Part shown: positions 45,194 through 52,253 of the stretch, piece by piece | How positions within the stretch are numbered: the first letter of the stretch is position 1 | How the letters are laid out: each line of letters opens with the position of its first letter | Notes under the pieces: generated by a model | The model's database searches: none | Seen by the model: the letters and a program-made list of their open reading frames with translations, nothing else | Told to the model about the DNA's origin: nothing | Source: Trichothermofontia sichuanensis B231 | GTDB lineage: Bacteria; Cyanobacteriota; Cyanobacteriia; B231 | Direction of reading: 5' to 3' | Assembly: GCF_026240635.1 (NCBI RefSeq) | Contig: NZ_CP110848.1 | Coordinates: 2,517,501-2,581,500 of the forward strand | DNA length: 64,000 nt | Made by a program: the position numbers and the translations under genes

Positions 45194-47636
45194 CCGATTT
45201 GGGGCCGCATTCCCCGCTAGGGACAAGCCGCGATGTGCCGGTGGCGACGCTGCCTGAATGCCCCCCACCCGCTTCGAACGCTGCCCCCGGTAATGCCACC
45301 AACATCATCTGTCCCTGCCGATTCACCACCCACCCCTGCGCCTCCACTAAGGGGGACGCTAATCCACCCTGGCGGGACTTTGGGGCTGCGTCTCTTGGGG
45401 GGGCCTGCCTAGGAACCGAGTGGGAAACCTTTCCCTGTGCATCCGCCATTGAAACCCAGCCCGCGATCGTTGCCTCTGGACTTAAGGCTTGCGTGGGACT
45501 CGCCGGTAAGCCCCCCCGCCCGGTCACAATAAACTCACTGCGTTCTGTCTCTGGGCGTGGTTCACAGGCACGGGCCACCAGGGACTCAATATCGATCACA
45601 CGACTCGGTAGTGCCACCAAGCCTTGACTAGGGTCCACCTCTGGCGTTTGAATCTCAACCACGCCGCTAAATTGGGGTCCCAGGTCGGAACTGGCGGTAA
45701 TGTCACTGGCTGGGGTTAGCTGCGATCGCGCTGCTGTGCCGAAAATCCCCTGGGCCGTAATCTCGACCCGACCGGCGAAGTTGGCCACGGCGTTGGCGGT
45801 AATATCGCTATTCTCCAGGGCTGCCAAGGTGGCGGTCGTGATGCGGATATTACCCCCCGTGGCAGTGCCAGTGGCGTTCACCGTGAGATGGCTGCCTTGG
45901 CGCAGACGGAGATCCTGGCTGGTGATCGTTAAGTTGCCGCGATCACCTGCTGCGGTTTCTGCCCGTAGGGCCGAGCGGTTGCGTAACTCGATTTGGGGAG
46001 CACTGATCGTCAGGTTGCCCGCCCCCCGCGATCGCTCGGTGGCACTGACGGTAATTTCCGCGCCATCCTGAAGGGATAGCCGTCCGGCTTCAACCTGGAG
46101 ATCGCCGCCGCGCCCCTCGGCGGCGGTGGAAACCCCGGCCAGACCGGCCACCGCCAGCAGTGCGCTGGGGAATTGCCCATCGGGAGTCCGTCCGCTCAGG
46201 GTAATGCTCTCGCTGGCCCGCACCGTCAGGTTACCGGCATCCCCTTGCCCTAGGGTTGAGGCTTGGGCTTCGGCACCGTTGCGAATGGTCAAGTGGTTAG
46301 TTTCAATCAGCAGGTTACCGCCCTGGCCCGTTGAATGGAGATCGGTCCCCGCGAAGAGACCACTGGGGATAGGGACATCGTTATTGCGGACTTGAAAGCC
46401 ATCGAGGAGGACGTCGCGGGCCTGGACGGTCAGGTTACCTGCGGTTCCCATGTCGAAGGTGGTGACGGCGGCCTGGGCACCGTCGCGAATGATCAGGCGA
46501 TCGGCGCGAATATTCAAATTGCCCCCGTTACCAGTCCCCCGACTGGTGCGCGGTTGCACACTGGCAAATAAACCACTGGATTGCACCCGATCGTCGGCAA
46601 GGAGCAGGGCACCGGCTAGCTCGACGGTCTTTGCCGCGACGTTGAGGTTCCCCCCTGTCCCTGACCCAACGGTTAAGGCAAGTACCTGGGAGCCGCCATT
46701 GATCACGAGACGATCGCCTTCAAGGCTAATGGTGCCCCCCTGTCCTGTTTCAGTGACGGCGGCTAACTGGCTATCGCCCGTGAGGGTGAGGGTCTGTCCC
46801 CGCAGCCGGATTTCGCCGGGAGTTTGGTTGCTGCTGGCGTTAACGGTGGCCTGGTGAGTGAGGGTAATGTCCTCGAAGGTGCGAACGGCGTCGTAACCCA
46901 GGGTCCAACCCTGGGCGATCGGCGTTAATTGAACGGTGCTATTGGCCCCCACACTGCCCAACTCGGCCCGTCCCCCCAGAAGGGTCATATACCCCCCCGC
47001 CAACACCAGCGGCCCGCCGACTAGGGCCAGGGTGCGATCGGATTGTCCCTGAAGACCCTCGATATTGGTAGCTCCAAAGGTACGAGACTGATTGCGAATT
47101 TCCCCTGGATGGCGGCCAAACTGGAGACCGATCGGACTGCTGATTGTTAATAAAGGCGTTGTATGGGGTTGAACGGCGCTGAACTCGGTACGATCGCCAA
47201 ATTGGATCGCCTCAGCCGTACTGGCGATGAATGATCCCCCTAGGTTCAGGGCCGCATTGGGACCAAAGAGGATGCCCGCTGGGTTAAGCAAAAAGAGGTC
47301 GGCGCTGCCATTCGCCCGCAGCAGACCATCGATCGTCGATCGCTGGCCCCCCGTCACCCGCGCAACAATGGTTTGTACATCCAGAGCCTGATCAAAAAAG
47401 ACTTCCCCCCCCGTCGGAACCGAAAACTCCCGAAAACTATGGAACAGATTTCCCCCCGCTCGATCGCCCCCCGTGATCGTAAAGGCCCGACCATCAGATG
47501 TTTTCACCTGGGTGGCGAGACTACCATCCGGAATAACCTGGGCAGTGGTAGGGCCAGCGGTTAGGAGAGGAAGTAGTAGCCCCACGGCGATCGTTAGACT
47601 TGACCCTAAGCAGGTTATGAGCCGGGGATAAGACAT
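45132..47636 (-). CDS. TpsA-like secreted protein with filamentous haemagglutinin N-terminal domain
   Basis: An 834-residue exoprotein of the two-partner secretion type. A signal peptide (LTIAVGLLLPLLTAGPTTAQ) leads into the TPS/haemagglutination-activity domain: FHSFREFSVPTGGEVFFD, IVARVTGGQRSTIDGLLRAN and DLFLLNPAGILFGPNAALNL, the last being the diagnostic NPAG-type motif. The rest, to about residue 680, is repeated beta-helix text (GGNLNVAAKTVELAGALLLA, GNLTITSQDLRLRQGSHLTV). The C-terminal 130 residues are low-complexity. A TpsB outer-membrane transporter gene is not adjacent. The 3' end overlaps the convergent exoD-like gene. Confidence 0.9.
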   Translation of the reverse strand: MSYPRLITCLGSSLTIAVGLLLPLLTAGPTTAQVIPDGSLATQVKTSDGRAFTITGGDRAGGNLFHSFREFSVPTGGEVFFDQALDVQTIVARVTGGQRSTIDGLLRANGSADLFLLNPAGILFGPNAALNLGGSFIASTAEAIQFGDRTEFSAVQPHTTPLLTISSPIGLQFGRHPGEIRNQSRTFGATNIEGLQGQSDRTLALVGGPLVLAGGYMTLLGGRAELGSVGANSTVQLTPIAQGWTLGYDAVRTFEDITLTHQATVNASSNQTPGEIRLRGQTLTLTGDSQLAAVTETGQGGTISLEGDRLVINGGSQVLALTVGSGTGGNLNVAAKTVELAGALLLADDRVQSSGLFASVQPRTSRGTGNGGNLNIRADRLIIRDGAQAAVTTFDMGTAGNLTVQARDVLLDGFQVRNNDVPIPSGLFAGTDLHSTGQGGNLLIETNHLTIRNGAEAQASTLGQGDAGNLTVRASESITLSGRTPDGQFPSALLAVAGLAGVSTAAEGRGGDLQVEAGRLSLQDGAEITVSATERSRGAGNLTISAPQIELRNRSALRAETAAGDRGNLTITSQDLRLRQGSHLTVNATGTATGGNIRITTATLAALENSDITANAVANFAGRVEITAQGIFGTAARSQLTPASDITASSDLGPQFSGVVEIQTPEVDPSQGLVALPSRVIDIESLVARACEPRPETERSEFIVTGRGGLPASPTQALSPEATIAGWVSMADAQGKVSHSVPRQAPPRDAAPKSRQGGLASPLVEAQGWVVNRQGQMMLVALPGAAFEAGGGHSGSVATGTSRLVPSGECGPKSASETGYLSPASAARSTPSPP

Positions 47637-47747
47637 GGTCGTAGGGGGGAGAGAACAGGGAACTGATGACAGGGAACAGTAACAGGGTTGGGTGTCCCTG
47701 CATTGGCTGCCGAATTGCCTGACGTCAGGGTTGGGGCAGAGGTCTTA

Positions 47748-47863
47748 TGGTCAATCCAAATAAGAACGATACAGTTTTTCACTCCCCTCTCCCGCTCTGG
47801 GAGAGGGGCTGGGGGTGAGGGTGCTGTTTGAGGGTGCTGTTTCAGCCTAAATGGCAATGACTA
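47748..47863 (-). mobile_element. MITE-like element, family A, copy A7
   Basis: A reverse copy, flanked by TA (47746-47747 and 47864-47865). It is 116 bp rather than 103 because GAGGGTGCTGTTT is tandemly duplicated (47817-47829 and 47830-47842). It lies about 110 bases upstream of the tpsA-like gene and may carry or displace its promoter. Confidence 0.75.
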
Positions 47864-47935
47864 TAGGGCGTCGGCAATCTGTCCTTCCTATCCTAACCAG
47901 AAACACTAGGTTGACTGGGGTAAAGTTGATCCTTA

Positions 47936-47982
47936 GACAAAAAAACATCCTTAAGTGCAACTTAAGTGCGACTTAAGGATGT
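47936..47982 (-). terminator. intrinsic terminator after the DUF4278 gene
   Basis: ACATCCTTAAGT (47945-47956) and ACTTAAGGATGT (47971-47982) form a perfect 12-bp stem with a 14-base loop. On the minus strand it is followed at once by a run of seven T (GTTTTTTTG). It lies about 105 bases beyond the DUF4278 stop codon and ends that transcript. Confidence 0.78.
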
Positions 47983-48086
47983 CAATTGATTTACCCCGTT
48001 GTTTCCCTGATCAGGACTGTTCTACATTGGTTCTACATTGGTCGAACCTTCAGAGAGGAATCTCCGATCATGCTTCTCGTCTGCGG

Positions 48087-48551
48087 CTAACTGAGTGAAA
48101 CAGCACTGCGATCGTAGGTAGTGCGGAAAGTAGGATGAATCTTACCTTGGATGCGACCCCAGTAGTTGGCGACTTGGTCGGCCCCCATGCCTACTTCCAT
48201 CGCACTGCGGCTCAGCAGGGCTTGTTGACGGTTCTTGATCGCCCGACAGTGGCGCATCATTAGACCCCGTGCCCATTCGGCCACTGGCACACCCAGCCCC
48301 CTAACGGGTTCAGCCGCAACGGCTGGAGCCGCAACGGGAGCCGTTCCCGGGGTCGCTTCAACCATCGTTACGGTTGGTTGATAGGCCACGCCGCGATACT
48401 TCAGATCCAGGTTAGAATCGAGAACTAGGCGCTTTTTCGGTGAGCGGAAGCGGATGTCCACACCCCGATAAGTGCCCACGTTGTCGCTTTCAGTGTATTC
48501 AACAACCGGGGGGTTGTAATCGTAGGTAACGCCGCGATATGTGAGTTTCAT
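48087..48551 (-). CDS. DUF4278 domain protein
   Basis: A 154-residue protein with the DUF4278 motif twice: MKLTYRGVTYDYNPPVVE at the N terminus and LDLKYRGVAYQP near residue 45, with VGTYRGVDIRFRSPKKRLVL between them. The C-terminal half is helical (ARGLMMRHCRAIKNRQQALL). The family is common in cyanobacteria and its function is unknown. GGAGG lies 8 bases before the ATG at 48551, which decides the start over an in-frame ATG five codons upstream. It is a single-gene unit closed by a strong terminator. Confidence 0.88.
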   Translation of the reverse strand: MKLTYRGVTYDYNPPVVEYTESDNVGTYRGVDIRFRSPKKRLVLDSNLDLKYRGVAYQPTVTMVEATPGTAPVAAPAVAAEPVRGLGVPVAEWARGLMMRHCRAIKNRQQALLSRSAMEVGMGADQVANYWGRIQGKIHPTFRTTYDRSAVSLS

Positions 48552-49143
48552 GCTTGTCGCCTCCAACTTGTCTCAGAGAGATGTGTAGGGTGTTTTGAGG
48601 CGCGTTCCTTCGGGATCTCTCCCTACTTCCGTCTCCCTCGTCTGGTGAGAATGCTCTCGAACCACCGGAAGGAGATGAACGATTTCTTTTCATGTCTGTA
48701 TTGTATTTTACCGTTTTGAAAAAAAGCAATTACTTTAACATTTCTTTGTATTTGCCCTTAAGGGGGGCTGTAACCCTTGATAAGCAAGGGTTTCGACAAT
48801 TGGCGAGAAACGTCTGATCGCAATTGGATGACGGTAATGTCAGGAAAACTCGACAAAAGGGGTGGGAGTAGCCCAACCTTGTGCGGGATCACGGCAAGGG
48901 ACACGATCGCTCGGCAGGATGGGTCCATCGGCAAGTGACGAGAGGCAAGTGAGGAGAGAGGGCAGAGGACAGAGGACAGAGGGAAGAAGGCAACAAGGCC
49001 CGCTGCTCCGGGTTGACTGACCAATCTTTGCCACTCATCTTTGCCACTCATCTGAGCGCCTCGCCTGCTCTAGGGGAGGAGTTGGCGTGAGGGTGCTGCA
49101 CGTTTTGCCAGTTAAGCAAGTTGCCAGTTAAGCAAGCGTTTGC
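48552..49143. other. intergenic region bordering the accessory cassette
   Basis: About 590 bases. It holds the DUF4278 promoter region and an AT-rich patch at 48680-48750. A purine-rich stretch is at 48940-48990. Two tandem duplications occur: ATCTTTGCCACTC twice (49024-49049) and TTGCCAGTTAAGCAAG twice (49105-49136), the latter ending 8 bases before the parB-like stop codon. A fragment like the dispersed repeat core is at 49055-49100. Confidence 0.5.
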
Positions 49144-49914
49144 CTAGGGGTTCAACGTTGTCTGCGCTGCAATATCGATCAGTTTAAGCAGGGTCTTTTC
49201 ACTGAAATATCGGACTTTCCTTCCTTTTTCATCCTTTTTCAGCCGCTCAACCACGTCTGAAAAGGAGCTAAAAGTCTTCTTGCTTCGCTCCTTCAAGATC
49301 TGTTTACAGACTGCACCTGCATCCCGAACTCCTAAGCTTTGAAGCCGCAACGCCAGCTTGTCTATTTCCAGGGTATTCATCTCTTCCAGTAAAGAGCGTT
49401 GTTTAGGGATACGCTCTGAGATTGCCTGTAATTTTTGATTAAAATCTTTTTCAAGCTGTTGTTGCTTTTGTTCGAGAGTTTGTTGAATCTGATTCAGGCG
49501 ATTCTCCAGGTTGTCAAGCCGCTTAGAAAGGACTCCAGCTTCAGTAATAGTAGGCGTTTCAATAGTAGTCGCTGATGCAGCGATAGGAGTAACTGATGTG
49601 GCCTGCGATGCACTAATCTGCTGAAGCAGGGCTTCTTCTACTTCTGGACTATCTTTGCGATCGACTACAAAGGCATTCACCATCTCAGCTTTTCTGGGAT
49701 CTTTTTCCCTGGCCTTGACAGCAGCATAATACTCTTTGTGTCCGTGCAAGACGATAAACTCATGAGGCTTGGCTTCTTTAACAATCAGTGGCCCTGCTAA
49801 GATGCCGACCTTTAAGAAAAGATTAGCCACCTCGTCAATTTCTAATTCTGGGAAAGTCGATCGCGGCTGATCAGACTGGATAGCTTTAACGTCAACAAGT
49901 TTATAGCTAACCAT
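49144..49914 (-). CDS. ParB-like coiled-coil protein of the accessory cassette
   Basis: A 256-residue protein. The N-terminal 85 residues look like a ParB/sulfiredoxin-type domain (LVDVKAIQSDQPRSTFPELE, then LIVKEAKPHEFIVLHGHKEY in the place of the usual substrate loop). A coiled coil runs from about 125 to 175 (LDNLENRLNQIQQTLEQKQQ). The C-terminal 75 residues are lysine-rich and helical (VCKQILKERSKKTF). The start lies 3 bases after the parA stop, with GGAG just upstream, so the two are translated together. It probably acts as the DNA- or partner-binding half of a ParA system; no helix-turn-helix was confirmed. Confidence 0.7.
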   Translation of the reverse strand: MVSYKLVDVKAIQSDQPRSTFPELEIDEVANLFLKVGILAGPLIVKEAKPHEFIVLHGHKEYYAAVKAREKDPRKAEMVNAFVVDRKDSPEVEEALLQQISASQATSVTPIAASATTIETPTITEAGVLSKRLDNLENRLNQIQQTLEQKQQQLEKDFNQKLQAISERIPKQRSLLEEMNTLEIDKLALRLQSLGVRDAGAVCKQILKERSKKTFSSFSDVVERLKKDEKGRKVRYFSEKTLLKLIDIAAQTTLNP

Positions 49915-49917
49915 AAG

Positions 49918-50682
49918 TTAAGCTCCGATTTTTTCTAGCACTTCCCCAGCTAAAACTTCAAATTCTTGGGCTGAAGGGGAATTGGGATCATACTTGAAAA
50001 TAGACTGAGGATTCGGAATTTCGAGATCGCCAACTGTCACTGTTGCATCAGCACAATGAGATAGCGCAACCCTTTCAGAAATAATGGTATCAAAAACAGG
50101 CAGATCATACTTATCAATGACTGCTTGTTTCTGCTTAGGGAATGTATTAGCTAAATACTTAGGATTTGTGCTAATCTTGGAGGGCAAAACTCCTAAAATC
50201 TTCAGTTCACCCTTGCCGATCGAGATGCGATATTCATTGATATCTTTAACAAAATTCTTGACATTGGGAAGTCCCTGATTAGCAAATGGTTTCAAATCGG
50301 AAGGAATGATAAGATAGTCAGCCGCTATCATTGGCAACTGAGCGTAGAGGTCTCTGGAGGGAGGTGCGTCAATTAAAACAATATCATAATCATTCTCTAC
50401 TTGCTTGAGTTTCATGGGTAGCCGGGTTCGACTGACTGCGATTTGGTTTAATTTCTCTTGTACTTCAATCAGGTTAATGTGTGAAGGGATAACATCAATT
50501 TCAGGATCATTAAATAATTGAGACTTTCTTCTAAGATCTGGAATAAAATCTAGATCACCTGATAATAAAAGATGGGCAACATTTGCATCTTTAAGATCAT
50601 CATCTTCTTCCAATACAAACTTAACTAAACCAGTTGCGAACGTTGAGTTTGCTTGTGCGTCAATGTCAATCAATAAAACCAC
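49918..50682 (-). pseudogene. ParA-type ATPase, main part downstream of a frameshift
   Basis: This frame encodes the body of a ParA/MinD-like ATPase. It begins with LLIDIDAQANSTF, the region straight after Walker A, and has the Walker B text YDIVLIDAPPSRDLYAQLPM and the family segment YLIIPSDLKPFANQGLPNVK. The Walker A loop lies upstream in the other frame (50666..51280). Removing one C from 50679-50680 (an extra G in the gene) joins the two as GLRVLLIDIDAQANST, the normal ParA text. So this is a one-base insertion in parA, or a sequencing error, or less likely a programmed +1 shift. A GTG at 50682 could start a truncated protein with no Walker A. Confidence 0.75.
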
Positions 50683-51280
50683 GTAGACCTCTTAATCGCA
50701 AAGCAGCAGCTAGATTAACTGATACGGTTGTCTTGCCAACGCCACCTTTGTTATGATAAATCGTGATAACTTTCATCTGATGTTTCTCCTGAGTGGGATC
50801 TCTTTGGCTGGTTACATCTTGAGCTGGATTTTGTATTGATTTTAACCTTTTTTTAATGTGATCACGACCAATAATGTTTCTAATTTTAGGTAACTGAGTT
50901 GAGATATCTTGACCGGCACATTCAAAAACTTGCTTAACAGTGTTACCCTGCCGTTCATAGATGCGTAATTGTTTAGCGTTCGTTAATACCCCAAACAAAA
51001 TACGCAACTGAAGCATATAGCGGATCAATTTATGTTCATGCTTATCTAGCTTTTCCTGTGGCCCTTTGGCTTCTACAATTAACCCCAGAGGTGTATTGTC
51101 AGTCAGTGAGAATGGCAGCACTTGGGAGGCAAATGCCAGAAAATCTAAACGAATGTTGCCAAAGGTAATCTCTTGGTGCCAGCTATCCGGTGAGTAGCCC
51201 AACTCTGGTAGTAAATATTGAACAATGAGTTTGCTTTCGACCTCAGTCTCATTGCGACACAGATTCGGATCAAAGCTCAA
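50666..51280 (-). CDS. HsdR-N-like nuclease domain in frame with ParA Walker A
   Basis: A 204-residue frame. Residues 1-130 resemble the N-terminal domain of type I restriction HsdR subunits (HSDR_N_2): VESKLIVQYLLPELGYSPDS, then IRLDFLAF and LGLIVEAKGP, which supply the Asp and Glu-x-Lys of a PD-(D/E)xK nuclease fold. A 30-residue linker follows. From residue 169 it reads MKVITIYHNKGGVGKTTVSV, the ParA start with Walker A, and ends at a stop created by the frameshift. The ParA part could be made separately from the internal ATG at 50776. The start is TTG at 51280. I know of no named system with this fusion. Confidence 0.7.
   Translation of the reverse strand: MSFDPNLCRNETEVESKLIVQYLLPELGYSPDSWHQEITFGNIRLDFLAFASQVLPFSLTDNTPLGLIVEAKGPQEKLDKHEHKLIRYMLQLRILFGVLTNAKQLRIYERQGNTVKQVFECAGQDISTQLPKIRNIIGRDHIKKRLKSIQNPAQDVTSQRDPTQEKHQMKVITIYHNKGGVGKTTVSVNLAAALRLRGLRGFID
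50786..50790 (-). promoter_or_regulatory. internal Shine-Dalgarno for the ParA start
   Basis: AGGAG on the minus strand lies 9 bases before the in-frame ATG at 50776-50774 (MKVITIYHN). This allows ParA to be translated separately from the upstream nuclease-like domain. Confidence 0.6.
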
Positions 51281-51363
51281 CTCTACGAACCTCAGCGATC
51301 GTTGTTACCTCCCTAGAATACCTTACACGCCAGGGATAGGGCACCCCAAAAGTCACAGACTAT

Positions 51364-51423
51364 TTGTAAAAATTGTAAAAATAAGTTAAGAAGTTAAGAA
51401 GTTAACGATTCGCATCGATCGAT
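51364..51423. repeat. iteron-like tandem repeats upstream of the ParA cassette
   Basis: TTGTAAAAA occurs twice in tandem (51364-51381). After one base, AAGTTAAG occurs twice and AAGTTAAC once (51383-51406). The 10-bp palindrome ATCGATCGAT follows at 51414-51423. The array begins about 85 bases upstream of the cassette's first start codon. It is a candidate operator or partition site. Confidence 0.6.
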
Positions 51424-51618
51424 AGGCTAGCGATATGCTGGACACAGGTGATTAATGTCTAAACTGTTTGCCAAGATCAACAACTATCCATGAACTATTA
51501 ATAGTAACAGGGACGATTAATGGCTGCCGCTCAATCACTGGCAGGCAGAGGTAGCATTCGCATTCACCTTTGCCGTCAACCCCTGATTCATCCTATCTGC
51601 GATCGGCTCAGGGAACGG

Positions 51619-52224
51619 ATGCGATCGTTCAGGCACATCTCTGGATCGATCGCACGCCGTTGCTTGTGGCTTGCGATTGCGATGGTTAGCCTCAGCCTTT
51701 GCCTTGCCGCCTGTGCCACACCACCAACCCCTAACCCACCGTCCTCACCTAATTTGGAGGTGCCTATGCAACTCATCAGCCCCGTTTTTCACAGCCAAGG
51801 CTCTATTCCCCCCCAATACACCTGCGATGGTCAAGACCTCTCCCCGCCCCTGCGCTGGGATGACGTGCCCACCGCCACCCAAAGCCTTGCCTTGATTTGT
51901 GATGATCCCGATGCCCCTGGCAGGACTTTCGTCCATTGGGTCGTTTTTAACTTGCCTGCCGATTGCCGGAGCCTGCCGGAAGGCGTCCCCAACACGCCCA
52001 CCCTGAGTGAAGGGGGTAGCCAGGGTATCAACGATTTTGGCAAACTGGGCTACGGCGGGCCGTGTCCACCCAGGGGGAGCCATCGCTATTTCTTCAAACT
52101 CTACGCCCTCGATCGCGTCCTCGATCTGCAACCGGGTGCCACCAAAAGCCAGGTGAGCGCTGCCATGCAGGATCATATTTTGGCGGAGGCCCAACTCATG
52201 GGCTACTACGAGCGATCGCGCTAA
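51619..52224 (+). CDS. YbhB/YbcL-type PEBP-family lipoprotein
   Basis: A 201-residue protein of the phosphatidylethanolamine-binding (Raf kinase inhibitor-like) family. The start at ATG 51619 gives a signal peptide ending in the lipobox LCLAACATPP, so a lipid-anchored form is expected. The PEBP core follows: SPVFHSQGSIPPQYTCDGQD, SLALICDDPDAPGRTFVHWV and GYGGPCPPRGSHRYFFKLYA. The ligand is not known. It is convergent with the kinase gene downstream. Upstream starts at 51520 or between would spoil the signal peptide. Confidence 0.88.
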   Translation: MRSFRHISGSIARRCLWLAIAMVSLSLCLAACATPPTPNPPSSPNLEVPMQLISPVFHSQGSIPPQYTCDGQDLSPPLRWDDVPTATQSLALICDDPDAPGRTFVHWVVFNLPADCRSLPEGVPNTPTLSEGGSQGINDFGKLGYGGPCPPRGSHRYFFKLYALDRVLDLQPGATKSQVSAAMQDHILAEAQLMGYYERSR

Positions 52225-52253
52225 CGGCTCAACCTACTGCCTCAGAACAAGAA

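Noticed and set aside
50660-50700. Programmed ribosomal frameshift in ParA
   Set aside because: Restoring the frame needs a +1 shift with no clear slippery codon and no stimulatory structure seen. A one-base insertion is simpler, so I kept it only as an alternative.
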